A DNA stretch of 64,000 nucleotides, from contig NJPS01000037.1 of assembly GCA_002946415.1 (NCBI GenBank), forward strand, positions 248,001-312,000. Reading direction: 5' to 3'. The position numbers were made by a program, and so were the translations under genes. The notes beneath the pieces are model-generated. The model did no database searches and was not told the DNA's origin. It saw only the letters and a list, made by a program, of their open reading frames with translations. The DNA comes from Rutstroemia sp. NJR-2017a BVV2 (lineage: Eukaryota > Ascomycota > Leotiomycetes > Helotiales > Rutstroemiaceae). Positions 35,489 through 45,659 of the stretch are shown here, piece by piece; position 1 is the stretch's first letter, and every line of letters begins with the position of its first letter.

Positions 35489-35997
35489 CTTTTTTTGGAT
35501 CCGGAGAGCCTCGATAGGAACTTGGAGGCCGAAAAGTAACCATTGCGCGAGAATGTGCTCATACATGAAAGACATGAAACAAAAGAGTGCCTGACTCTCC
35601 ACTGCCGCCGGCTCGAGTGCGGTAAGATTACTTTGATTCGTAATAAGAAATGCCATGTTGTTCCCACGATAGGCCTGAGTGAAAAAAACCCCTGCCGCAG
35701 TAACTCAATCGCCCTGTCGTCGTTGCATCAAGGGAGGTTCCCAGCCATATGCGCTCGCGCTTGTGAATGTTCACGACGAGAGCTGCAGTTAAGCGCCGAG
35801 AATTATCAATGATCGATCGCGACGACTGAAATACGAACGGGGATATCAGATTGTTCTCATCTGTGACTGCCTAGGGTTTGTCCGTTCGCATAAAGAATAG
35901 GATGATAGGTTAAAACAAATAGCTCTCCAGCATAGCCGCTTTACTGGGATGCTGGCAAGTTGAGCCAGACTTCTGGGGCTTATCAGTAAGTATATGA

Positions 35998-36050
35998 GGC
36001 TGAAAACGGTATTTTTCAGCCGAGGAAAACCTCACTGTAAGATCTTACAG
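35998..36050. repeat. adjacent hairpin and perfect 16-bp palindrome
   Basis: A 9-bp inverted pair (ggctgaaaa at 35998-36006, ttttcagcc at 36013-36021) is followed by a perfect palindrome ctgtaagatcttacag at 36035-36050. This may be the remains of element ends. Confidence 0.7.
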
Positions 36051-36437
36051 AGTGGTGGGTGACAACTGTTGATCTGAGTGGATAGCTTTATACAAAAGTA
36101 TATCATGTCTAATTACGTCTCTTAGGTACCGCAATTCTATTCAACGGTTTTGCGATATTTCCGCTCCCACTTTGTACGGAACAATATATACCGCTATCTT
36201 TACCCCTGAATCCTAGTGTGGTCGTTGGTATAGCAACGATTCCACTAGTTGAGTCTTCTATCTCTGTATTGCCCTAAGTTCCGTAGAAAACACTGCCCGC
36301 GTAGAATGAGAGCTGGCCAGTGCGGGGCATGTGTAAGGGTCCGTGTGGCCTCCTCAATAGGCCATTTTAGCTTACTTTCTATACTTCATGCTTTCTTCCA
36401 TTTTCACTTCTTTTAAAATCACTTCTTTAAAATCATC

Positions 36438-36545
36438 ATGCCACACCCAGGCCCTACACGCTGTACGATCTGCCATATAAGGGTGCTGGATACATACAGG
36501 GATACCGAATGCAGTTGGTGTATTGAATGGGAGAAGGTGCCTTAG
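36438..36545 (+). CDS. 35-aa ORF with two CxxC pairs (doubtful)
   Basis: ATG-initiated frame of 35 codons carrying Cys-Thr-Ile-Cys near residue 9 and Cys-Ser-Trp-Cys near residue 25, a zinc-ribbon-like arrangement. It lies in the repeat-rich island, so it could be a fragment of a mobile-element protein or chance. It is reported only for the double CxxC. Confidence 0.15.
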   Translation: MPHPGPTRCTICHIRVLDTYRDTECSWCIEWEKVP

Positions 36546-36844
36546 GCTGTACGGACCGTCGACTGGTACTCAATATATAAGTATGATCGGCGATAAGCTG
36601 GGAAATGAAGATATGGTAGGAGGGGTGTGAGTATAATCTTGGCCTATTTAGGTAGTGGAATGGGTATAGGGCTGTAAGAGAATATCCTGGGAGTGAGAAA
36701 GAGAAAGACAGCTTCCAAGGGGGGACTTGGTAGGAGGACTAGCGGGTGGACTGGCGGAAGGAGAGTAGGCGGGAGGGTTTATGGGTTGGCGGGCAGGAAG
36801 GTCAGCTTGACGGGTATGAAGAGCAAGAGGTATTTGACAGGAAG

Positions 36845-36990
36845 GGCAGGAAGCAGTTGACGGGCAGGAAGCAGTTGACAGGCAGGAAGCAGTTGACAGG
36901 CAGGAAGCAGTTGACAGGCAGGAAGTAGTGACGGGCCGGGAGGAGTTGACGGGCACGGAGTTGACGGGTAGGGAGGAGTTGACGGGCAAG
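36845..36990 (+). repeat. 18-bp minisatellite
   Basis: Four near-perfect 18-bp units (ggcaggaagcagttgac plus one variable base) run from 36845 to 36916. They continue as decayed copies to about 36990, with degenerate copies also upstream from about 36790. The period is a multiple of three, so it encodes a six-residue repeat in open frames on both strands. This explains the open frames seen there. Confidence 0.9.
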
Positions 36991-37851
36991 AAGAGAAGCA
37001 TTACTGTTCCAGCTGCTACTAATTGCGTCCGTAAGCCTATTTCAAGGCCGGTCTACTTGTAAGCTCTGTAGAAATTGCAATCTATATATAAAAAAGAGGT
37101 GTTCCAAAAGAATAAAAAAGATCTTAAACTCTTAAAGCTTTTAAACCCTTAAATTTGAGGCCTTTTGCTGCGGCCGAGTCCGAGGCGAGGCGCTGAAGAT
37201 TTATTTTATTTTATCCCGCGAGCCTGTGAGCGGAGCCACACTCGTACCCCCTTCATCACTCTCCGTTGTGAACTCACAACTCCACCAGCTCCAGCTCAAA
37301 ATGAGGTACTAATAGATACCAGTTTTCTCCCTCAACTCCTCAAGACTCACTCGCTCAATCCTGCCGACCAGTGTAAGCAGCTATTTCGTTAGTCACTCCT
37401 GTGAGTCCTGTCAGTGGGTACTCCCAGTCACTTTAGGGCACGAATTTTCGCGCCGCAATGCGAAATTGCAAACGGTAAATTGTTCCGACGACAATTTAAC
37501 TCTCTTCACACCGGCGCTGTAATTTGCTAATCAGGACATGCTTGTACCTCTCTTCCAATAAACAACCACCATAAAGAAGGTGTGATACACACCCAAGTCA
37601 CCGACAAATCAGGGCACTATATCTGACTTGGCCCCTACATACAACTGTTGCATACTCCACATCCACTTCATCCTGGTTTTCTTTCCTCGTTTTTTTTCTC
37701 GTAACCTTATTGCTACAAAGTTACGCTAATTAATCATTGCTCAATTTTCTCTGCCACATAGCCCTACTGCCACGCAGTTCTTTGACTGCATTCTAGTTTG
37801 CTAGGCTCTATACGGACGGTCCCAAGCAATATTCAATGCTTGCATCAAAAT

Positions 37852-38010
37852 TACTTGGTCCCAAGGATAAATAATTGTAGTCCCTGTTCTCGCAACTTTT
37901 ATTTATCAACTAATCAGCTCGCAGATATAACCTCTTCGTGCTATTTGACTGGCTAAAATTTAGATCGTGGAGCGACAGGGACTACAATTATTTATCCTTG
38001 AGACCAAGTA
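37852..38010. mobile_element. 159-bp MITE-like element with 36-bp terminal inverted repeats
   Basis: Left arm 37852-37887 and right arm 37975-38010 are reverse complements with one mismatch over 36 bp. Each outer end is TA, so a TA target-site duplication with 34-bp inverted repeats starting CTTGGTC is possible. The 87-bp centre has no ORF. The structure fits a non-autonomous Tc1/mariner-type MITE by general family knowledge. The autonomous partner is not in the window. The element lies about 330 bp upstream of the mannosyltransferase start, so it may sit in or near that promoter. Confidence 0.8.
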
Positions 38011-38342
38011 TCATTCTTCGCAAATCTTTATTGTCTGCATATTGAGCGGCACAGGCAGCACCCTGTCCTGTTCCCACCGAGCCTAACTAAGTGTAATATC
38101 GTGTCAACTGTTGGTGTTCCACACTTGAATCACGATAGACTAGATTTAGGGGCTTCTCCTCTCTGATAGGGATCGTTATTGAAAAAGTTACTTGATAACC
38201 TTATTGACCGGATCGTAGGTCCTACTTTATTATTTTCTCTTCCAAATCTCACTTCGTCTGAATCTATCCATAATTTTTGTCACTCGTTTTTTCTTATATC
38301 GTCATCGTGCTTTTGTATGGTTTTATCCAAAAGTCCTCCGCG

Positions 38343-39862
38343 ATGGGTCTGGGCTCGAAATTTATGTTTAATCTTCAGAGAAGGATAACCGTCCTGGTGG
38401 TGATAACGATCACTTTATATTTACTCCTTCGAAGACAACCTTGGCCATTGGAGATTCCTATTCCTATTTCAGAGGTTCCACTGTCATATTCAACACCAGC
38501 AGCTCATGGCGGCGACTCGATACCGGAGTTTCTCACGCGATTACACCAAGAAGCTCCCCCTACACTGCGCCGGCCTGCTCATTGTGTAGAAGAACATGTC
38601 AACTTACAAGAAGTTACCGATGATAGCGAACGTCGCGATGTTACACCGGTTTCCGATGCAGAAATTCTCATCGCGAGAGAAGCGCACCACCGAGCAGTGA
38701 AGATGATCAAGACGTCTCCGGATTTGGTTCCATATGTACCCAGAACCCGAGGAATAGTTACGGTAGGGGGTGGGAGATACACTGGAACAGTATTGGTTTC
38801 CTTACGCATGCTTCGACGGACAAACTCAACATTACCGGTGGAGGTTTTCATGCCGACTCCAGAGGATTATGATCAGCATACATGCAAAGTGGTTTTACCA
38901 TCCTTGAACGCCAAATGTGTCCCTCTCCCACAATATGAAGGCATTGATATTGAAAAATATCAGTACAAGATTTTTGCCGTCCTGTTGAGCAGTTTCGAAG
39001 ACGTACTTTTCTTAGACGCGGACAACTTTCCAATCGTTGACCCGACAGAATTTATAGACTCTCAACCTTACAGGAAGACCGGATATGTCTTGGTAAGCGC
39101 GCCCTTCCCGTTCCCACGACGCGCCTCGCTAACCCCCCACAGTGGTCTGATTTCTGGTGGGCGACCTGCTCCCCCCACTACTTCAGCATTATCAACCGAC
39201 CAACACCCAAACTTACGGAATACGGCACCACCGAATCTGGTCAGATGATTATCTCCAAAAGCCGCCATTGGGATACCCTACTTCTGGTCCTATACTACAA
39301 TATATTCGGCCCATCGTTCTACTACCTTCTCTTCACCCAATGCGACCCCGGCGAGGGCGACAAGGAGACATGGCTCTATGCCGCTCTCGCACTCGTGAAA
39401 CCTTACCACCAGGTTCGTGAAAAAATAAACGTGCTCGGTCAGTGGGAGAAGAAGAAGGATTCCGATGAATCCGTGTATCTAGGCGCAGGCATGACACAGC
39501 ACAACCCTACCGACGATTGGACGCTTTCGCGGGGAGAAGAAAAGCGCCCGCTATTTCGCCTAACAGATAAAGCGGAAGCAGTCTTCGTGCATCATAATCT
39601 CATTAAATTGTCACCGGTGGAAATGGCCAAGTGGACGGACGAGATGAGGGAGAATTATTATGTGAGGAGGATGTGGGGTGATAGGGAGGAGACATTGAAA
39701 GTGTTTGGTAGGGATTTGGAGAGTGAAGTCTGGGATGAGCTGTTGTATGTTGGGTGTGAGTTCGGGGAGGCGCTAGTCGGATGGACTGAGAGTGTGTGTG
39801 AGAAGTTGAAGGCGTACTGGGGGGATGTTGTCTCGAAGGAGCGGTCAAAGAATAGTACGTAG
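38343..39862 (+). CDS. MNN2-like Golgi mannosyltransferase (GT71)
   Basis: There are two exons, 38343-39092 and 39143-39862. The 50-nt intron has a GTAAGC donor, a CTAAC branch point and a CAG acceptor, and joins in phase 0. The product is 489 residues. A short basic cytosolic tail is followed by a signal-anchor helix (about residues 14-30), giving type II Golgi topology. A Pro/Ser-rich stem leads to the catalytic domain. RGIVTVGGGRYTGTVLVSLRMLR and LPVEVFMPTPEDY match the family start. The metal-binding DxD motif is in VLFLDADNFPI. The post-intron block WSDFWWATCSPHYF and ESGQMIISK is also characteristic. Known family members add alpha-1,2 (or 1,3) mannose to N-glycan outer chains or surface glycans in the Golgi. 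The ATG at 38343 is the first in frame before the membrane anchor. Confidence 0.93.
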
Positions 39863-40874
39863 GGCTGATTGCTAATGAGGGTGGAGTATATTGATTGGGT
39901 GGAGTGGAGTAAGGTAGAGATTCTCTTTTGGGACATTGTGTAGGTGTTGGGATGGTTGGTCATATGGCATAAATCTGTGGTTGTCGGACCGACACAGGCG
40001 TTAATGGATACGGTGTCTGCGTTGTACTTTGGCTCTGGGTTATGATCGGCTATAGAAGCCTAGATCTTACGAGGCGTTTCGGTGTCTAGCTGAACACTGC
40101 AGTCGCATTTACGGGGGGTGATAACAGATCTTCGATACATAATGCAATGGGCATGTATATCTTCACTAAGCTACACGGCTATCATGTCAATAAATTTTCA
40201 GGCGAAATGTAATATCCGGTGCGTTGACTTTCTTTCAGGGCACAATGATCGTACTGCATTTCTTCATGAAGAAGATCAGAATGTTTCAAGCATTCGTGCT
40301 GATACAAATCATTTTCGAATACAGATATCATCCCAGCAGGTCCTTTCTCCTCGAAGTCGAGGCTTGCGCTCAGCTACATTCGAAAATTTGTGTATACCTC
40401 TAGTGACGTATCATGCGAACGATAACATAACATTCGCTGTTCCTTACCAGTAGAGTAAGTGATGTTAGTACACCAGGAGTAACCCTTCTCACGAGCTCTT
40501 GTTCTTAGTGCAATCAGTCCCGTTTACTTAGCTCTAGATTTCCCCTAACGTGTAATAAAGCTCCCTATTATTTGAAATCTTGTTGTTACCTAGCATCTTT
40601 TCTTGTTACCTTGAACAATTACATTCTATACAATTCTTTGTTCTGATTCAACGGAAGGGTATCAAACAATGCAATTACAGGTGCCTCCGAAGAGATAACA
40701 AGCTCGAACAATTCTCCTATTCTGTAGTCATTTCGAGGGGTTCGATGTGAATCAGATTTGCATCTTCACACCATTCATACTCCGACGACAATCCCCACCG
40801 GATTTCATACTTTCCTTCCTTTACTGTTCTCAGGCTTCCAATCAAGTAAAGCTAACAAGTCGAGCAAGTAAACA
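39863..40874. other. intergenic region
   Basis: A 111-codon frame at 40118-40453 has no family-like features. A loose inverted pair around attttcgaat lies at about 40305-40390. No gene is supported. Confidence 0.45.
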
Positions 40875-42317
40875 GTATGTCGTCCGCCGGTTCGGGTTCT
40901 CCTTCCCCCTCCCCACCCCCTTCCCCCTCCTCCCGGACTGAACTTGACATTCGGCCTGGAACTTGAGTTTAGTCTCGCCGCCCTGCCGCTCTCCTTCCCC
41001 GATCCACACCCTAATCACACCCGATCGGTCTATGCCCCTATCCGCGATCCCGATATTTCTGCTGGTGCACCCCCATCTTCCGACGCCTGGCACGATTATC
41101 CTGTCGACCGCGCCCACCGGATCTATAGCGCATATGAAAAGGTGTGGATGCGGAATGCCAAAATCCATATTGCCTCCTTCCTCCAATCGCACGGTTTCAG
41201 TGCCACGGTCACAGGCCACTATAACAGAGATCGTTGTTACAATCTCTCCCTTCAGGAGAAATTTGATCAGGAAATTTGGCTTGTGGCTGAAGACTCCAGC
41301 ATCACCAGCGGATACCATCATGGGTATTTCCTTCTCGGTATGGAAATTAACACACCGCCGCTCCCCTTTAACGAATCTTCACTGCAGAAAGTCCGCGATG
41401 TACTTGATTTACTCTCGAAAGAATACACGATTCTCTGCGATAAGTCATCCTCCATTCACGTACACATCGGGAAGTCGGGGAAATCGTTTAGTCTTGATAC
41501 CGTCAAGAATTTCACAATGTTAGCCTATACCTTTGAAGACCAGCTTTCGCTACTCCATCCCAAGCGGTATAGTATAGGTCCTTTTGTAGGTAGTCATGGT
41601 CTGCCTAATTCTCCTCTGATGCGCTAATACTCGGTACTGGCGTCTCGGGTAGATAATTTACTAAGAATCGGAGGCGGATTGGCACACCATCATGCTCTGG
41701 ATATTGTATACTCGAAGAAAGATATCAACTCCTTAGTCAATTTGACGCACTGCGAAAATTGTGAAAGATTCTCAAGTTGCTGCAGACTAGCCTATAACCT
41801 AAGTAATCTACGCGACCCAGAAGTCGAGGACGAAGATGACGAGGAGGATGATGACGACGACGACGATAAGTTCAAGACAACCATCGAGTTTCGACAGCAC
41901 CGCTCCCATTTGGATGGCGAAGAAGTCGCACCTTGGATTACTGTTTGTGCACGTCTAGTGCTGTGTGCAGAGGAGTCTGCTTTTCCTGACGTTTTGCGGG
42001 ACCATTGTAAGGAACTAGTGGCGAAGGACGCAGATGAACACTCATTATTCCACGCGCTTTGCTTCATCGGGTGCAGAACGCAAGCCGAGTGGTATCACAA
42101 GATGCTAAAGCGGGTGGAGAAGGATAGGGAAGCGTTTGAGAAGGCGGTTTCTTATGGCCCCATTAACGAGCAGGACTACTATCCTTTACCGTTGCGAGCA
42201 CCTGAGGGAGGAGGAGGGAATGAGCCGGTAAAAGCAGAAGTCGATTCTCTCGCGAGTCGCCTTAGAAAACTATTCGTCCGGTCGAGGTATTTCACTCAAT
42301 TAACCTCTCTTTACTAA
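40875..42317 (+). pseudogene. amidoligase_2-type ligase, frameshifted and with an in-frame stop
   Basis: The conserved frame runs from about 40944 to 42317 and shows the amidoligase signature in order: LTFGLELEFS, LLGMEINTPPL, SSSIHVHIGK, TIEFRQHRSHLDGEEVAPWI. These match the glutamine-synthetase-like COOH-NH2 ligase fold. An acidic Asp/Glu run (about 41821-41870) interrupts the last block. Two defects are visible. First, the only good ATG (40875, Ser/Pro-rich leader) is one base out of frame with the domain; the shift lies in or after a C-rich tract. Second, codon TAA at 41625-41627 interrupts the frame. The TAA could instead lie in a 63-nt intron (about 41590-41652, CTAAT branch, weak GTAGTC donor), so only the frameshift is firm. 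The family joins carboxylates and amines to make peptide-like or modified products; the fungal substrate is unknown. Confidence 0.7.
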
Positions 42318-42835
42318 CTTTTCCTTTTATTTCTTATATCTTAATTAATAGAGGCTCTCGGGGTTTACTTCTTAATCTACAATAATACATTTTAGATCAA
42401 GATTTTATTATCATTTTCATTATTTCTTCAATCTATGTTTTCTCTTTTGACTATATGCGCAAATCTCCTCCTTTATTTCGTCTCCACGTGCACTCTCCCA
42501 GTTCTATTCTTATCAATGGCAGATATCTTTCATATATTATTATCATTATCCAAAAATCCCCTAGCATTTCTCTTCTCGTTGAGTCTTTACTTTCTCACAT
42601 CTTTCTCAGCTCCTGAAACCCCATCACCAATCTCCCCAGTGTCCGTACTTCCGTTTTCGTCATTTACTGCTCCCCTTTTACTGCTACTCATCCGTCCTCC
42701 CATTCATAACTCATCTGACCCCTCAAGGGTCTCAACCACAATCTGCTTCTCACTCCTGCCTTTCAATCCCCTTTGTCCCTGAGGGCCCTCCTCTCAACTA
42801 TTCCTCCCAAGTCTCATCTCCCCACCAACCACCCC
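42318..42835. other. intergenic region between convergent genes
   Basis: T- and CT-rich stretch giving long low-complexity open frames on the plus strand. No gene is supported. Confidence 0.5.
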
Positions 42836-43129
42836 TCATTCACAATACCCCACCGCAGCTTTCCCTCCATGTGCCAGCGCGCACACAAGTCCCGGGCAAC
42901 ATTCAATGCCAGGCACATGGCACACTTGGCCTCGGTTTATGCATATGTCATTAGGCTAGATGATGGAGGCTAGAGTTAGTAGTTGATTCAAGGGATAGAG
43001 ATATAAGAGAAGGGACGGAATACTTACGTTTGGAAGCACAGCATCATCTAGGTTTCCTGCTGCAGATATCGTGGATGAGAGACACAGGGCGACAATACTT
43101 GTCGTGATGATTGAGCCGGGAAAGCGCAT
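42836..43129 (-). CDS. secreted cystine-knot-like (knottin-type) peptide, 73 aa
   Basis: There are two exons on the minus strand, 43129-43028 and 42955-42836. The 72-nt intron has a GTAAGT donor, an ACTAAC branch point and a CTAG acceptor at 42956, and joins in phase 0. The first possible acceptor (after ACTAACTCTAG) is only 8 nt from the branch point and would give a truncated frame, so the second is preferred. Residues 1-23 are a signal peptide ending Ile-Ser-Ala. An acidic propeptide-like stretch to about residue 37 follows. The mature part has Cys at 39, 46, 53, 54, 59 and 72, giving C-x6-C-x6-CC-x4-C-x12-C, the spacing expected of inhibitor-cystine-knot peptides. The target, toxicity or effector role is not known from sequence. 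The ATG lies after a TATAAA-like AT-rich leader. It falls in a gap where no long ORF exists. Confidence 0.75.
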
Positions 43130-43651
43130 TTTATAGTTTGGGTGTGTATGAATTGATAATCGATGAATTATCCTGAAGGGAACTGAATAATAGCTGTAGA
43201 GGGTGTAAGTAGTTTGAGGATGCTAAATTATGAAAGATACAAGTAAATGATGGCGTTGGCAACTCGTGAAGTGATGTTAGAAGAAGGAATGTTCAGACAA
43301 CTTAGCACATTCCCATGCTGATCGGAACATTCCAGAAGGAGGAACAGCTTCATGTATTATTGCGAACTTGAGATATAAGAGAATAGATGCAAGTGTTTCT
43401 GTTTCTAGCTTCGATATATATATGATGCGCTCACGCTCGAGCTTCATGACTTGAAATACCAATTTTCAAACCTGCCTGCTTTCGGGGTGATTGATGCACA
43501 AGAAAATCTTTACTCAATCTCTTGACCGTAAGATGTTCGCAACAGCGAAGTTGTCTATTCCTACTAATATAGTTCTGTACCTGTCCATAGAAATCTTATA
43601 CCTCCCCAATTTCTCTTGTCTTATCCTAACATCTTATTTACTCTCCATAAT
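43130..43651. other. intergenic, probable promoter of the knottin-like gene
   Basis: Contains a TATATATAT run near 43410 and no coding gene. The aldo-keto reductase on the same strand ends at its right edge. Confidence 0.5.
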
Positions 43652-44816
43652 CTAGGACTTGTCTGGGAATCCTAAATCGACTCCAAACGCAGGATACACA
43701 TAACGAATAAGTTTTCCGTTCTTCTGCAAATCCTGCGAATACTCATTCAAAACCTTCATGTCTTCCTCGTCCAGTTTCGCAACATTCAGGTTCGCCTTGA
43801 TGCGTTCCGGGTTGGTGGATTTGGCTAGGACAGCGCTGCCGCGGGCGACTTTTGGATGGTTGTGTTAGCTTGTGTGCGAAACAGGAATTGAAGAATGCAA
43901 TCAGCCGGGAAAGATCTGGATCTAACTTACCGTGATAACCTAACAGAACACTCGCAGGCGGAACCCCTCGCTTCTCCGCAACCTTCACCACCGGCTCCGC
44001 AGTGAACAACGGACTTCCCGTACTTCCAAGCGGACTATACGCAGTAATAAGAATACCCTTCTCTTTGCAGAAATCATAGACCTCTTGTTGTGGCAGGGAA
44101 GGATGGTTTTCGATCTGGTTAACGGCTGGTGTGATGGTAGCTTTCGAGAGTAGTTCTTCGAGGAACTTCACACTGTAGTTAGAAACGCCGATGGCCTTGG
44201 TTTTGCCAGTTTTGAGGACTTTCTCCAGTTCTCCCCAGGTTTGCGTATGCGACCAGTCGGTCATCAAGTCGCGGGACCCGTCGGGGTGCTTAGGGAACTT
44301 CTCATGGTTTCCTGGGGGAAATTAGTACAGCTGATGGGGTGGGTGATAGAGAAGAGGGTAGTGGTAGGATGATAATGAGATGAATATTCATGGTAGGGAG
44401 AAAGAGCTTACCATTGGGGTTCATAGGCACAGGCCAATGCATCAAATACAGATCGACGTAATCCAAACCCAAGCTCTTCAAGCTCTTATCGATAGCCTCC
44501 TCAACACGGGTATGGTATGTACACCACAGTTTGGTGGTAACGAAGATGTCCTCTCTCTTGACGCCCGATGCGAAAGCTTCCTTGAGACCTTGTCCGACTT
44601 CGTCTTCGTTTCCGTATACGTATGCTACTCAGAGAATCAGCTTTTATTCCCCGGCGAGAGAATACAGTGATACGTACCGGCATCAATGTGCTTGTATCCA
44701 ATTGACAGTGCATACGAAACAGCTTTCGCAGTGAGTCCGGGATCGGATTGCCAAGTGCCCAATCCCAAAGCTGGGATCTCGGCGCCGGTGTTCAGCTTGA
44801 ATCGCGTGTCTGCCAT
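43652..44816 (-). CDS. aldo-keto reductase (Gcy1/xylose reductase-like)
   Basis: There are four exons on the minus strand: 44816-44678, 44624-44412, 44311-43931 and 43848-43652. Introns are 53, 100 and 82 nt, and all junctions are phase 1 and in frame. The product is 309 residues, the normal family length. The catalytic tetrad is present: Asp45, Tyr50 (AYVYGNE), Lys78 (TTKLW) and His109 (YLMHWP). NADPH-binding segments are also present ([23 protein letters not shown], and near the C-terminus [12 protein letters not shown]). It reduces aldehydes or sugars with NADPH in the cytosol; the substrate may be glycerol/glyceraldehyde- or xylose-type. The last exon supplies the C-terminal loop. An in-frame upstream extension (14 codons) is unlikely because the family starts near this Met. 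Confidence 0.95.
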
Positions 44817-45659
44817 GATGAAGGTATATATATCGTCGCGTTTCAGAAGGGAGATCAAAAAGAGGATTATTCAATTGATAACCTGTTTCTTTCAACAGAA
44901 GAACAGAAGAACAGAAGAGCAGAAGAGCAGAAGAGCAGAAGTGCAGAAGTACAGCAATGTTATCAGAATCAACCCAAACCCACCACGAATTTCCACCCCA
45001 CCACACCCCACCATTCATCCCACTTATGAGCACGCGCATGCTGAAGAAATGGCGAATGACGAATTATTCAGCATGGAGCTTGGATCTTTTGGTTTACTCA
45101 TCTTGATAACTGTGAGCCAAGGAATTTCCGTTCTTGGTTCAAATAGATTAGGAAAGTTTAGCCTGATCTTTGGATTTGGTGGATGTGGATAGGGATGCTG
45201 TTGATGACGATGGTGGGGTAAGTTTGGTTTCTTCATCCGTAGGTTCGGGAACCGTGGTATGTTGGTCCGTGTCTGGCCTAGATTTCGGGACTTTGTTGAC
45301 CGAGTGTCTCCCATGTTGAACTGGACATGATAAGACAAGCCTTATGATAGTGATGCAGTGGGATATATAAAAAGTGAGAGAGAGAATAGTTATATATATA
45401 GATAACCACATCTCGGGGGTGGAAAGTTAAAGCTTGCAAGGGAATATATTCTCTCCTCCCTTTAGATTAATTCCCCCTGAGCAAAGGTTAAATTTCTTGG
45501 TTTCAAGACTAACTAAAAGTAACCTTTGTTTCGGGGGGGAGAGAGTAGTAGTATATTATAGAGAAGGATCCGTCAAAGTACATCTATCCTGATAACTTAG
45601 TGCGAACTTGTTGTATGCATACTTCGCGAACGCTCCTCTCTTGAGCTAATGATGTCTAA
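44817..45659. other. intergenic region, AKR promoter side
   Basis: Contains an 8-bp tandem repeat upstream of the AKR start. Two overlapping minus-strand frames at 45024-45411 have Pro/Thr/Lys-rich composition but conflict with each other and lack splice support. Confidence 0.45.
44896..44951 (+). repeat. 8-bp tandem repeat x7
   Basis: Seven copies of cagaag plus two variable bases lie 80 bp upstream of the AKR start codon, probably in its 5' leader or core promoter. Confidence 0.9.

Larger units (their letters stand above)
34429..38342. other. 3.9-kb gene-poor, repeat-bearing island
   Basis: No normal gene is supported. The stretch contains an inverted-repeat pair with an AT-rich core (35257-35488), short perfect palindromes (35998-36050), an 18-bp minisatellite (36845-36990) and a MITE-like element (37852-38010). 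This looks like transposon-derived or decayed accessory DNA. I do not see a recognisable transposase. Confidence 0.6.

Noticed and set aside
36845..36990. possible CRISPR-like array
   Set aside because: Units are contiguous without unique spacers; it is an ordinary minisatellite in a eukaryotic genome.
36648..37001. 117-codon minus-strand frame with Ser/Cys/Leu repeats
   Set aside because: Entirely produced by the 18-bp minisatellite, whose length is a multiple of three.
42435..42973. 115- and 66-codon plus-strand frames
   Set aside because: T/C-rich low-complexity translations; the second is antisense to the knottin-like exon 2, which has splice and cysteine support.
45024..45411. two overlapping minus-strand frames upstream of the aldo-keto reductase
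   Set aside because: They compete with each other, have low-complexity tails, and show no splice signals or family motifs.
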